A DNA stretch of 64,000 nt. Source: Phymorhynchus buccinoides (taxonomy: Eukaryota; Mollusca; Gastropoda; Neogastropoda; Raphitomidae). Below the pieces are notes generated by a model. That model was not told the origin of the DNA. It saw nothing but the letters and a program-made list of their open reading frames with translations, and made no database searches. Within the stretch, counting starts at the first letter, position 1. Every line of letters starts with the position of its first letter. Made by a program: the position numbers and the translations under genes. Shown in pieces: positions 23,350 through 33,738 of the stretch. The DNA lies in the NCBI GenBank assembly GCA_017654935.2, contig CM065704.1, positions 28,481,513 through 28,545,512 of the forward strand, in the 5' to 3' direction.

Positions 23350-23860
23350 ACACCCTTCTTTGTTGTTTTTGTGATAGCACGTGTCAGGCAATTACCCCTC
23401 GAATGATTTTGCTGTTTGTTTTAACAAGTAACAGCAGAAAACTAACGCCCATAACTTGGGCAAATTTTCAACCGTATTGCTGTTCAACACCCTTCTTTGT
23501 TGTTTTTGTGATAGCACATTTCAGGCAATTACCCCTCCAATGATTTTGCTGTTTGTTTTAACAAGTAACAGCAGAAAACTAACGCCCATAACGTGGGCAA
23601 ATTTTCAACCGTATTGCTGTTCAACACCCTTCTTTGTTGTTTTGTGATAGCACATTTCAGGCAATTACCCCTCGAATGATTTTGTTGTTTGTTATAAATA
23701 ACAAGTAACAGCAGAAACCCGACGCCCATAACTTGGGCACATTTTCAACCGTATTGCTGTTCAACACCCTTCTTTGTTGTTTACCCCACGAATTATGTTG
23801 TTGTTTGTTTTAACAAGTAACAGCAGAAAACCGACGCCCATAACATGGGCACATTTTCAA
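23350..23860. repeat. Minisatellite, ~130-bp unit, about four copies
   Basis: Each unit carries ACACCCTTCTTTGTTGTTT, CAGGCAATTACCCCTC and a short palindrome GCCCATAACNTGGGC. Copies differ by point changes and small deletions. Confidence 0.75.
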
Positions 23861-24395
23861 CGGTATTGCACTGTTTTCTTCTTCGGGCCATGTAACTGAT
23901 TCTAGATGTCGACACAGTTTTTTAAGTGGCGTGCGTGTGTATGTGAGTGCACGTGCGTAAGACAAGCCCTGGAAAGATAGGAAGATGCGTGGTATGATTA
24001 AGTGAAAGAGAGGGAGATCCATAAATAAATAAATAAATAAAGACAGTGAGAGATAAAGAAAGTTGAATTTTACTAATCAGATTGCCCGTTCTACATATAC
24101 ACAGCACCACATTTCAAATCCTTTTGCTTTGTTAGGCCTACAGTACTGTCTTTTAGCACTCGCCATGGGCGCGCGTAACCCAATCCAAAACTTTTATCTC
24201 TCCTTTTTGTTGTAGCACATCACTTGTAAGGTTTTTCCCTACCCCTAACTAGAACCAGTCGGAAAGTACCTTGCCTGTAGTGAAAGAATATAACTTGGAC
24301 AAGTGGTTTGTTTTTTCTATATGTAGCTCTCTCGGAGGGGGTGGAGGGTACGGGGCTAAAAGCCGTCAAAATATGGAGAATGTGTGCGCTGTATA

Positions 24396-24672
24396 TCTTC
24401 TTCTTCTTCTACGATCGCTCAGACAGTTGCATGTCATATGAGCGCAGATGCGTCATGCGCCAAACTAAAACATAGTTAGGCACAGCATGTCCGTCTTCGG
24501 CTGGAGAAAATCTTTGCAAATGTTTCTTGTGAAAAAGGCAGGAGAATGGACAAATAAGGCAGAAAGATAGTAGATGACAGTAAGCAAAGGGAAATGTCAG
24601 TCAAAGAGAGCGGCATATTAGAGGAAGTTACAAGCACAAAACTTCCAGAAGGTGAGGGAACTGTTTGTACAA
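24396..24672 (+). mobile_element. SINE-like repeat family R1, copy 2
   Basis: Shares CGATCGCTCAGACAGTTGC, GCAGATGCGTCATG, GGCACAGCATGTCCGTCT and GCAGAAAGATAGTAGATGAC with 18940-19258. It lacks the GCTGCCGTTATGC segment. Preceded by CTTCTTCTTCT as in copy 1. Confidence 0.55.
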
Positions 24673-24715
24673 TGTATATCTGACCACACAGACTCTTTTT
24701 ACCAATCTTTTGCAG

Positions 24716-24958
24716 TACCTTACCTGGCCAATCCACCCGGGATGTTTTCACGGGCAATGCCGACCGAAACACACCCGTGCGAAACCTCTTCAACCGAAAC
24801 GTCATCGCAGAATTATTTTACCTGTCTTTTGCAGTACCTTATCTGGCCAATCCACCCGGGAGGTTTTCACGGGCAATGCCGACCGAAACACACCCGTACC
24901 GTGCGAAACCTGTTCAACCGAAACGTCATCGCAGAATCTTTTTACCTATCTTTTGCAG
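24716..24958 (+). pseudogene. Two tandem partial copies of the exon 15 start, with splice acceptors
   Basis: Copies begin at 24716 and 24835, each after TCTTTTGCAG, and repeat TACCTTACCTGGCCAATCC...AACCGAAACGTCATCGC. The copy at 24716 is in the same frame as exon 15 (243 nt upstream) with no stop between, so using that acceptor would add 81 residues including a second FTGNADRNTP segment. The copy at 24835 (124 nt upstream) is out of frame. Their use is unknown; I treat them as intronic duplicates. Confidence 0.6.
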
Positions 24959-25290
24959 TACCTTACCTGGCCAATCCACCCCGGAGGTTTTCACTGGCAA
25001 TGCCGACCGAAACACACCCATGCGGAACCTGTTCAACCGAAACGTCATCGCGCAGTACCTGCGCCTGTACCCGACCACACCCGCACCCCAGGGCTACGGG
25101 CTTCGCTTCGAGGTCATGGGCTGCAAGCCGGACTCCCCGATCTACATCCCACCCAACTGGCAAGGCTTCACCCCCACCCCCTTCCCGCCAGACTACACCG
25201 GGGAAACCCCGAGCGCCATGCCCCCGGACTACACGGGCCAGACGCCCACTGCCGTGCCCCCGGACTATACAGGGGAAATCCCTAATCATT
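24959..25290 (+). CDS. Exon 15: end of discoidin 3 and PPDYTG-type linker repeats
   Basis: 332 nt, phase 2 in, phase 1 out (acceptor TCTTTTGCAG, donor GTGAGTG). TLPGQSTPEVFTGNADRNTP, NLFNRNVIAQYLRLYP, GLRFEVMGC ends the discoidin. The linker holds three diverged units: FTPTPFPPDYTG, ETPSAMPPDYTG, QTPTAVPPDYTG, then EIPNH. These are recognisable relatives of ETPTAYPPWYTG with Asp in place of Trp and normal GC-rich codon use, so probably resemble the unit before it expanded. Confidence 0.85.
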
Positions 25291-25386
25291 GTGAGTGTTC
25301 TTTGCGGGGTGGGTGGGAAGGGGGCTATATAGAGTGTGTGAATGAGGTTGAGGGGTTGTTGCGATGGGGGTGGGGGGTGGGGTTGT

Positions 25387-25387
<1 letters not shown>

Positions 25388-25451
<64 letters not shown>

Positions 25452-25536
25452 GTGTGTGTGTGTGTGTGCGTGCGTGCGTGCGTGTGCGTGCGTGCGGATG
25501 CATGGCCATAATTGTGTGCCAAATATATCTCTTTCT

Positions 25537-25596
<60 letters not shown>
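25388..25596. repeat. (GT)n then (CT)n arrays
   Basis: GT run with GCGT interruptions to about 25496, then unique TATCTCTTTCTCCCCCC and a CT run to 25596. Confidence 0.9.
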
Positions 25597-25597
<1 letters not shown>

Positions 25598-25817
25598 CCA
25601 CCATCCGATAGAGACTATTTTAAGTGTATCGTGTAAGTTACTTGTACTCAAATCCTGACCTCCAATTTATAGAGCACATCTTGGTCACCATGTCTGAGTT
25701 TATGTCCTAATTGTTTCTTGTCTTGTTTCATATGTCAATATTTGTTAATGGAGATAAGTTAATTAGCGGTTTAAAAAAAAGGATTCATATGTGCAATTCC
25801 AGCAACTGTGTTGTGCA

Positions 25818-25819
<2 letters not shown>

Positions 25820-25901
<82 letters not shown>
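25820..25901. repeat. (GT)n array
   Basis: About 40 GT units. Confidence 0.9.
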
Positions 25902-25903
<2 letters not shown>

Positions 25904-26109
25904 AAGGTGTATCTGTGCATGATGGTATAATGTGCCTGTCTATATGGTGATGAGTACTGTTTAAAAAAAAAGTGTTTTTGTTGGTTTTTGTTGTTGTTTT
26001 TGTTTGGAGCCTATGTAATACTATGCTGATGTGTACTGTTATGGGGTCTTTTGGGCTGTTGTTTGTAATGTTTGATGCCGCAGGTGTGAATGGTACGTGT
26101 ATGCATTTT

Positions 26110-26160
26110 CTTGTGCCCCCAGGGGTTTTTGAAATAAAAGTTGATTTGATTTGATTTTGG
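26110..26160 (+). mobile_element. Retroposon 3' tail with (TTGAT)n target repeats
   Basis: TTGTGCCCCCAGGGGTTTTTGAAATAAAAG followed by TTGATTTGATTTGATTTT. Similar tails occur at 56853-56911 and 63142-63186, and in reverse at 50966-51012; consistent with 5'-truncated non-LTR elements. Confidence 0.4.
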
Positions 26161-26197
26161 CACAGTCAATCAAATCACCAGTACTGAACAGACTGTA

Positions 26198-26350
26198 AAG
26201 GCTCGGCTACACGTCAACTGATACCGTACGATTGTACGATGCGATTCGATCACGTGGTCTCGAAGAACAAATTTGATTTGCGTTTCGAGACCACGTGATC
26301 GAATCGTATTGTACAGTCGTACGATATTAGTTTACGTGTAGCCGAGCCTT
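26198..26350. mobile_element. Near-perfect 153-bp palindromic MITE
   Basis: Starts AAGGCTCGGCTACACGT and ends with its complement; arms continue through CGATCACGTGGTCTCGAA to a short GAACAAATTTGATTTG loop. Confidence 0.75.
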
Positions 26351-26451
26351 AAACTCCTTCTAGTTTGAGAGGCACATTTCATTCACGAGAAAAAACAACA
26401 CAACTAAACCTTTTAGTGAGTGGTAGTGTAATAAAATGTTGTGCATTGTGG

Positions 26452-26588
26452 TAAGAGAAACAAAGAAGGGAAAATATTTGCGCACGTGTCCGAATTTTCC
26501 CTAGGTGCTTAATCTTTTATCCTTCTTTCTTCCACTTATTTAGGGTTTTCCGTACGGAACTTACGCGTCAAATGTGAACCCGGACTAA
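26452..26588. mobile_element. Truncated copy of the 17613 MITE
   Basis: Shares GCGCACGTGTCCGAATTTTC, CTTTCTTCCACTTATTTAGG and CCGTACGGAACTTACGCGTC with 17690-17808. Confidence 0.6.
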
Positions 26589-26627
26589 GCCTTTCAGTGA
26601 TAGTGTGACAAAAAAAGCCTTAATGTC

Positions 26628-27085
26628 GCAAAGAGTGATTACTTCGCAGCGTACCAACCTTGCAAAAGAATGAGTCCAACTTGTTGACTTCCCACCTGGA
26701 AGGTGAAAAGGTGGAAGGCGGGAAGTGTTAAGTATGGTAACAGTAGGCAGTGATTGACTTCACAATGATCCCCACCGGTAGTGTAGGTGAAAGGGTGGGA
26801 GTAAAAAGAAAACACCGGCTTCAGTCAAAGGCGGGAAGTGTTAAGTATGGTAACAGTTGGCAGTGAGTGAGTTCACAATGATCCCCATCTGTAGTGTAGG
26901 TGAAAGGGTGGGAGTAAAAAGAAAACACCGGCTTCAGTCAAAGGCGGGAAGTGTTAAGTATGGTAACAGTAGGCAGTGAGTGAGTTCACAATGATCCCCA
27001 CCTGTATCGTAGGTAAAAGGGTGGGAGTAAAATTTTTAAAAAAGCAACACCGGTTTCAGTCAGCTGCGGAGTAATCACTCTTTGT
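26628..27085. mobile_element. Palindromic MITE family P1, copy 2, with tandem arms
   Basis: Begins GCAAAGAGTGATTACTTCGC and ends GCTGCGGAGTAATCACTCTTTG. The GGCGGGAAGTGTTAAGTATG...GATCCCCA arm is present three times in tandem, making it larger than the copy at 21852. Confidence 0.65.
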
Positions 27086-27527
27086 GAATATTCAGGGGTT
27101 TGGGTGTATACAGTTGAGTATTGGCCTACTCGCAGTGTAATCACTCTGTATATTCAGGCGTTTTGGTGTAAACAGTTGAGTATTGGTCTACCCGCAGTGT
27201 AATCACTCTTTGTGTATATTCAGGGGGTTGGGTGTAAACGGTTGAGTATTGGCCTAGTCGCAGTGTAAGCACTCTTTGTGTATATTCAGGGGTTTGGGTG
27301 TAAACAGTTGAGTATTGGTCTACCCGCAGTGTAATCACTCTTTGTGTATATTAAGGGGTTTTGGTGTAAACGGTTGAGTATTGGCCTAGTCGCAGTGTAA
27401 GCACTCTTTATCTATATTCAGGGGGTTGGGTGTAAACAGTTGAGTATTGGCCTAGTCGCAGTGTAAGCACTCTTTGTCTATATTCAGGGGTTTGGGTGTA
27501 AACAGTTGAGTATTGGCCTATTTGCAG
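27076..27527. repeat. Minisatellite of seven 62-68-bp units ending at a splice acceptor
   Basis: Unit: CACTCTTTGTGTATATTCAG, GGGTTTGGGTGTAAACAGTT, GAGTATTGGCCTACTCGCAG then TGTAA. The last unit ends TATTTGCAG, the exon 16 acceptor, and exon 16 starts TGTGCAA; the array therefore repeats a splice-acceptor-like segment. Confidence 0.7.
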
Positions 27528-27678
27528 TGTGCAACGTGCCCATGGGGCTGACCAACCCTGAGATCGTGTCCCCCAGTCAGCTTCGGGCCTCCTCCGTACT
27601 GGACATGTACCACACGGCTGACAGGGCCCGCATCTACACCCACCACGACGGACCCTACTCCGGGGGATGGCAGCCAAG
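27528..27678 (+). CDS. Exon 16: discoidin domain 4, N-terminal part
   Basis: 151 nt, phase 1 in, phase 2 out (acceptor CTATTTGCAG, donor GTGGGTG). LCNVPMGLTNPEIVSPSQLR, ASSVLDMYHTADRARIY, YSGGWQP: discoidin start, closely similar to exon 13. Confidence 0.85.
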
Positions 27679-27699
27679 GTGGGTGAACCCTCTGTCTGT

Positions 27700-28208
<509 letters not shown>

Positions 28209-28280
28209 GAGAAAAGGATACATTCCTAATTTAAGATCCTGCTCCCTCACACCCAAAGCACCGGATCGATTTTTGTTTTA

Positions 28281-28372
28281 CCTCTTCTTCTTCTTTTTCT
28301 TTTTCTTCTTCTTCTTTTTCTTCTTCTTCTTCTTCTTCTTCTTCTTTTTCTTCTTCTTTTCTTCTTCTTCTT
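28281..28372. repeat. (CTT)n tract
   Basis: CTT/CTTTTT trinucleotide run, pyrimidine-only. Confidence 0.9.
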
Positions 28373-28439
28373 ATTTGTTCACTACCATGCTAGACGCTCC
28401 GACAAAAACACTCGGTCCAGTGGATGAAGATCACACTCG

Positions 28440-28670
28440 CGGCAGCCTACCTATTGGCCACTAGGGTTATTAACGCCCTTGACTTGTTCATCAGTATCCA
28501 AAAGGGCATTCGCTCTTGCAAAAGGCAGCCATTAAGTGGCCTCAACTATGGTTATTGGCGAGAGTTAATCCCTTGTTTGGTCAGTACTCAACCATCTTCC
28601 CCCACCCACCAAGGGCATTCACTCTTGCAAAAGGTTTCTTTGCAATGGCCAACACCTGCAGCGTACCTGT
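28440..28670. repeat. Dispersed repeat R3, copy 1
   Basis: CTATTGGCCACTAGGGTTAT, AAAGGGCATTCGCTCTTGC, AAAGGCAGCCATTAAGTGGC. Internally repeated AGGGCATTC.CTCTTGC modules. Copy 2 lies at 29676-29890. Confidence 0.5.
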
Positions 28671-29675
28671 AAGTATAATCCCATGGGAGGTATTGAGCCT
28701 CAAGGGGAAAAAAACATCACACGGCTCAGATTGATTTTTGTTTGTGGCTCAAGCCACAAACCTATAACTCACTTTGTCGGTCGGTCGGTCAGTCTGTCCA
28801 AAATTGTCGCACATATTGACAAAATTGTCGCACTTCGAATCGATGAATGAATGAATGAATGAATGATGAATGAAATATAGAGTTTTACGTCCTCTCGGCC
28901 CAGCAGGGCACATATACTTCAAATCGAGGCTGCACTTCAATTGAGGCCGCTCTTTAAAATGATGTATTTTAAAGCGTACAAAATAATAAACATACGTAAT
29001 ACAGACACTACAACAGACACGACGAGTATGCGGTGCTTCTTTCGATGAGTATAAGTAGGATACATAGTTTTAAATGTTTTCCAAAAGATATAAAAAGTTA
29101 CGAAATGGTGCAGAGATAACATTCTGGTTTACAGATTAAAATTATTGAAAAGCCAGGGGAGGTGACTCATGATTGGAGTGGTAAAAATAGACCGCGTGCC
29201 ACAAACTATTGCGAATTCGCGCTTGTTTTGTTCTTCTGTTGTTGTTTTCCCTGAACGTTACTACTGTAAAAGAAGAGATATGATGCTTTGTTTGTCTCAC
29301 TTTGGTTCTGACCCACGCACTGCTAGGTGATTGGTATCGTAATCAACTTTGGTGGAGGGGAGTTAATTAGAAAAGAGAGTATTCACCCTTTGTTCAATTT
29401 CGTTATCCTCTCTTGGCCTCACTATTTCATTCTAAGGTAAGCAAGCCTAAAGGGGGCGCTACACTACATACGATTTGATCCCAATGCGATGCGATTTGAC
29501 ATTGGTGAGGCATGCTTCTCGTGCAAATGTACTAGCTACATGAATCTCATTAAATCCTACTAGTTTTGTTTCACTATATTTTGCAGTCCCCCGTACACGA
29601 ATCTGATATAAATATCTGTATTTTTGTATCAGACATTTTATTTTGATTCATGTATTGGGGTCTACTGGAGTAGGC

Positions 29676-29890
29676 CTATTGGCCACTGCAACTAGGTTTA
29701 TTAACGCCGTTGGCAGTGAGAGTGAATCCCTTGTTGGTCGGTACTGAAAAGGGCATTCACTCTTGCGAAAGGCAGCCATTTGGTGGCCTCAAATAGGGGT
29801 TTAGGCGGGGGTTATACCCTTGTTTTGTCAGTACTCAAGTATCTACCAAGGGCATTCACTCTAGCAAAACATGGTTGTTGCAGTGGCCAA
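29676..29890. repeat. Dispersed repeat R3, copy 2
   Basis: Same module order as 28440-28670 (TATTGGCCACTGCAACTAGG, AAAGGGCATTCACTCTTGCG, GGCAGCCATTTGGTGGCC). No ORF. Confidence 0.5.
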
Positions 29891-30002
29891 TAGTGAGTGA
29901 AAATAGAAGAATTATTTTTAGACGGAAGTATTTCACGCGAATCATGACTCACAGATATCGTCACGATCGTATTGCATTGAGATCGAATCGTATGCAGTGC
30001 AG

Positions 30003-30219
30003 CAGCCGCCAGCCATTTTTCAGCCAAAATATACCATTAAACTTATTAACTGGGTATAGAAAAAAAATTATCCGCAATACTGTGAATTCCTCTGTGACAT
30101 GTATAACATTAGGCCTATCCTTACCTCCCAAAATTAAGAGAATAGGGTCTTCAGATAACAGACCCTGATTTGATTCCTTTTGTGGTGCATAAATGCGACA
30201 TTGGCGGTGAAAGGGTTAA
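30003..30219 (-). mobile_element. TTAA-type MITE (piggyBac-like), copy 2
   Basis: Reverse orientation; right end GGCGGTGAAAGGGTTAA intact, left end truncated at GCCGCCAGCC. Confidence 0.6.
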
Positions 30220-30425
30220 AGGCACGGCCGGACTATAAAAGAGGGGAGGCGCTGAGCGCGCGCCGCATTTGAATCACAGCTGGTGAGAGAGACGGTTCGC
30301 CCTTCTTTGTTCTCTATTGTGAGAGCCACCGCGAGGCAGAGCTTTTCTGGCGAGAACTAACCGATCCCTGGGATCGGTTATTTTCCCTTTAAGTGTCTGA
30401 CCGTGTGGCTGGGTTTCCGTTTCAG
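30220..30425 (+). promoter_or_regulatory. GC-rich segment with TATAAAAG box, possible internal promoter or LTR piece
   Basis: GGCCGGACTATAAAAGAGGG is followed by GCGCGCGCCGC, AATCACAGCTGGTGAGAGAG and a perfect hairpin AACCGATCCCTGGGATCGGTT, then the exon 17 acceptor. The composition differs from surrounding intron. It could be a TATA promoter of a small transcript or an LTR-like fragment; no direct proof. Confidence 0.25.
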
Positions 30426-30537
30426 GGTGAACGACGCCCAGCAATGGATCCAGGTGGACTTCCTGACCAGCTACGCCATCGGAGGGGTCATCACGCAGGG
30501 CAGTGCAGACGATGACCTCTGGGTCACCAAGTACCAG
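30426..30537 (+). CDS. Exon 17: discoidin domain 4, middle part 1
   Basis: 112 nt, phase 2 in, phase 0 out (acceptor CCGTTTCAG, donor GTGCCTT). NDAQQWIQVDFLTSYAIGGV, ITQGSADDDLWVTKYQ: the most conserved discoidin block. Phase-0 exit is unique among the four discoidins here. Confidence 0.83.
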
Positions 30538-30639
30538 GTGCCTTACCTAGCGATCTGCCCCCATCTCTTTGCGTCCCCGTCTCCATGTGTCATCAACGTA
30601 TCTGTTCGTTCTACCATTTTCGTCTCTGTTTGTCCCCGT

Positions 30640-30900
30640 GTCTATTTGTCACCCATTTCGTCTCTATGCGTCCCTGTCTCTGTGTGTCACCAATTTCGTC
30701 TCTATGAGTACCCGTCTCTATGTGTCACCAATTTCGTCTCTATGAGTACCCGTCTCTATGTGTCACCAATTTCGTCTCTATGAGTACCCGTCTCTATGTG
30801 TTACCAATTTCGACTCTATGCGTCCCCCCGTCTCTACAACTGTTTTCTTGTCTCTATGTGTCTCCAGTTTCGTCTCTATGTGTTCCCGTCCCTATGTGTC
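30640..30900. repeat. Minisatellite, ~38-bp unit
   Basis: Unit CACCAATTTCGTCTCTATGA + GTACCCGTCTCTATGTGT, clean in the first part and decaying toward 30940. Confidence 0.75.
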
Positions 30901-30969
30901 CCCGTGTCTGTATATCCCAGTGCCCATAAGTCTCCGTGTCTAATGAATCCACGTCTTGTATCTGCTCTC

Positions 30970-31300
30970 CCCCAGTGGGGATACCGAGGGGTCTTTCGTA
31001 TAAATAGTTCCCCCACCTTCTGGAAGTTCTGGGCTTGTAACGTCTTCTAATATGCCACTCTCTTTGACACTGCTTTTTCCCTTTGCTTACTGTCATCTAC
31101 TGTCTTTTTGCCTTACCGGTCCATTCTCTGGCCTTTTTGTTTTCAAGAAACGCTTTCAAAAAGATTTCCTCCAGCCGAAGTCGGACTTGCTGGGCCTAAC
31201 TATTTCTCAGTTAGGAGCATAACGGCAGCATGACGCATCTGCGCTCATAATTGACAAGAAACTGAGCGATCGAAGAAGAAAAAGAAGAAGTATCAATTTA
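30970..31300 (-). mobile_element. SINE-like repeat family R1, copy 3
   Basis: Reverse orientation: CCCACCTTCTGGAAGTTCTG ... GGAGCATAACGGCAGCATGA, TCTGCGCTCATAATTGAC, GAGCGATCGAAGAAG. This copy includes the CGGTATCCC end seen in copy 1. Confidence 0.55.
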
Positions 31301-31319
31301 TTCTGTTCGTCTCTGTTTG

Positions 31320-31395
31320 ACACCAGACCCAAACCCTAACCCAAACTCTAACCCTAATCCAAAATCCTGACCCTATCCCTAACCCAAACCCGAGG
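31320..31395. repeat. Interstitial telomere-like CCCTAA repeat, degenerate
   Basis: AAACCCTAACCCAAACTCTAACC... with C/A-rich hexamers close to the animal TTAGGG telomere repeat on the other strand. Short and imperfect. Confidence 0.5.
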
Positions 31396-31749
31396 AGACA
31401 AATAGTGACGGAGATTATATAGCCTATACACGGGGACATATAGAGACGGGGACATACAGAGACAGTAACGCGTAGAGACGGAAACATTTATATACACACA
31501 TATTGTTTTTTTATTTTGTTCTTGGTTTTTTTTTACTCCTTTTGTTGTCTGTTTTTGGCCCCTTTTTGCTATATTCGCTGTTTGCTCTTTTCTTGTTTGT
31601 TTGTGTTGATAAAGGCGCATTCGCCGAAATACCCAGTAGTTTTGTTTTGTCTCTTGTGAATAAAATAACGTCACTTTACACTTGTCGTGTAGTTGTTTGT
31701 TTGTTGCACACACATAGTGACGAGGGCACATGGCTATGTTCCCCACCAG

Positions 31750-31952
31750 GTGTACTACAGTAACGACGGCCTGCAGTTCTACCCGCTGGAGACCCAGACC
31801 CCCGGAGACTCGTCCTCCCCCACCAGCACCTCCCCTAGGGTGTTCCCGGGCAACTCGGACCGCTTCACTCCGGTCATGCATCTCTTCCCTCTGGTGCACG
31901 CGCGCTACATCCGCATCCGACCGCTGGAATTCCACGGAGCTGTAGCTATGAG
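31750..31952 (+). CDS. Exon 18: discoidin domain 4, middle part 2
   Basis: 203 nt, phase 0 in, phase 2 out (acceptor CCCCACCAG, donor GTATAAC). VYYSNDGLQFYPLETQTP, VFPGNSDRFTPVMHLFPLVH, ARYIRIRPLEFHG, AVAMR. It carries the typical discoidin strands up to RIRPLE; a Ser/Thr/Pro-rich insertion (SSSPTSTSP) sits in a loop. Confidence 0.85.
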
Positions 31953-32014
31953 GTATAACAGTGAGGCTGATGTTTTGACAGTGCATGACACTGAGTCACG
32001 TTTTGTTTTGTTTT

Positions 32015-32211
32015 GCTGTCCCATCTTCTGGACCGTACAGTGGCGTTGCTCCCTCGCCGCTCATTCCGAATCCCAACTCGCAGCCACACCCTGGATTGTC
32101 AGGTCGCAGAATCCGAAAGCGGCAGTCCAAGGGAAGCGAATCTATGTTAGGCCGTCGGGAGGCAACCAACCGAGGAGACACTGCGCTGCTGCTGAGTCAC
32201 TTCGGTGGAGT
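32015..32211 (+). mobile_element. Dispersed ~200-bp repeat family R2, copy 2
   Basis: Forward copy of the element at 17172-17372, from GCTGTCCCATCTTCTGGACC to GAGTCACTTCGGTGGAGTT. Confidence 0.55.
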
Positions 32212-32670
32212 TCCTGACACATATGTATTTGTTAAGGCTATCGACCCACACGCTACGTTTCTTCCTCTCTACCCCTTTCCCTTCCCGTCTGAGGTAAAGG
32301 GAATAATTATAATAATTATAAGAAAACGAATGTGAATTATATGAATGAGAGTAAAACAGATATGCCTAAGCTAAATAACTTTTCATACCTTAGCTTTCAT
32401 TCAAAAGAAACAGAAACGAAAGCGGCGAAATGATGTAAAGAAATAACCAATTTGTCAACATATGCAAAATGATATGCATGCAAGGTAAAATGCGCATGCG
32501 CAATAAACAAGGGAAGGGTACAAGAGGGGGTGATTAGAGAAAGGGGGTGAGTAGAATGGGATGTAGATTAAGGAGAAGAGTGGGGGAAAGGGGATTGCAG
32601 ATTCACATTTGCTGTTACTGAACTGCAGCTTAGTGATTATTGGTCTAGAATGAATAAAGTACATACATGT

Positions 32671-32916
32671 TTAACCCTTTCACTGCCAGCCATATTTCAG
32701 CCACAAATGTCCATTAAATTTACCTGGATAGAGAACAAAATCCATCTGCAGTATTGGGAATTCTTCTGTGACATATATAAAATAAAGTCTATCCTTACTT
32801 CCCAAAACCAAGACAATAGGGTCTTTGGATAATAGACCCCCACTTTGGCGCCTTTTGGCGACATAAGTGTTAAATCATTGTGGTGCTAAAATGCGACTTT
32901 GGCGGTAAAAGGGTTC
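32671..32916 (-). mobile_element. TTAA-type MITE (piggyBac-like), copy 3
   Basis: Starts TTAACCCTTTCACTGCCAGC and ends GGCGGTAAAAGGGTTCA, the right TTAA mutated. Internal GGGTCTTTGGATAATAGACC shared with the other copies. Confidence 0.65.
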
Positions 32917-33738
32917 AGGTTAAAATATAGCTACAGAATAATGTGTGTGTGGTGCAAGTTATGTAGGCCTACCACCATTCGCCACTTGAGAATGGACAGT
33001 CGTCTATGAGCCAGCTTTCGTTTCCCTTTTTTGTCCTTTACTTTCTGCAAGTTATATTCTAGCAGATTTTAATGCCTGTGGATACAACGAGGGGTAATGA
33101 GGCTTCATACTGAAAATTATCTGCCTCTGTATCGTGTACTGAGATGTGTGCGCCACCTACATAAGATTATCGCCCTTGCCTGTCACGATGTAGTACTATA
33201 TAGCCACAGAAAATTATCTTTCCCTGACTCGTCACTAGGTGGCATGGTCAACTCAGTCCTAAAATCATCACCCTTTCGTGTCGCCAAGCAGTAGTATAAA
33301 GCCTCATTGCCTAAACATACTATCACAAAAGGAACAAACAAGGGGGATAGTACTTTTAGTCAATTACCACTCGAAAATGAACCCACTGTTCACGAACTTT
33401 GAAAGCATAAGAAACAATAAACAATGAAGACGGAACGAAAACATAATGTAAATTTATATTGAAGACAGGGTAACCTTTAACCATTGCCCAGCATTTAGCA
33501 GACAAGCCAGAAATGTTGATTATATGTAACAATGAAGTGGAAACTGTTAACAAGTGCGAAATGCAGGCCTAATCTGTCAAGGCCTTCCACGGTTGTACAG
33601 GTTAAGCACTTTCGGGTGCCAGTCTGAAATGTAACTTTTGATATGCACGACCCTCTCGAACTAAATAAAAATGTATTTAAACTAAATGTAAACTTGTTGA
33701 CAACATTGATATGTGAACCTCGTTCCACTGTCGTGCAG

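Larger units (their letters stand above)
23062..24958. other. Intron 14
   Basis: 1,897 bp: a ~130-bp minisatellite at 23350-23860, a SINE-like copy at 24396-24672, and two upstream partial copies of the start of exon 15 (24716-24834 and 24835-24958), each with its own TTTTGCAG acceptor. Confidence 0.65.
25291..27527. other. Intron 15
   Basis: 2,237 bp, repeat-dense: (GT)n 25388-25490, (CT)n 25549-25596, (GT)n 25820-25901, a retroposon tail near 26110-26160, palindromic MITEs at 26198-26350 and 26628-27085, a fragment at 26452-26588, and a 62-68-bp minisatellite running into exon 16. Confidence 0.7.
30538..31749. other. Intron 17
   Basis: 1,212 bp: a 38-bp minisatellite (about 30640-30900), a reverse SINE-like copy (30970-31300), a telomere-like CCCTAA stretch (31320-31395) and an inverted fragment of the minisatellite (31430-31490). 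Confidence 0.6.
31953..33738. other. Intron 18
   Basis: 1,786 bp. Holds family R2 copy 2 (32015-32211) and TTAA MITE copy 3 (32671-32916). The remainder is AT-rich with nothing recognised. Confidence 0.6.

Noticed and set aside
23456..23729. Small ORFs in the 130-bp minisatellite
   Set aside because: Repeat-derived, differ between copies, no conserved frame.
30361..30390. Histone-type 3' stem-loop
   Set aside because: The hairpin AACCGATCC/GGATCGGTT lacks the histone consensus and there is no histone gene.
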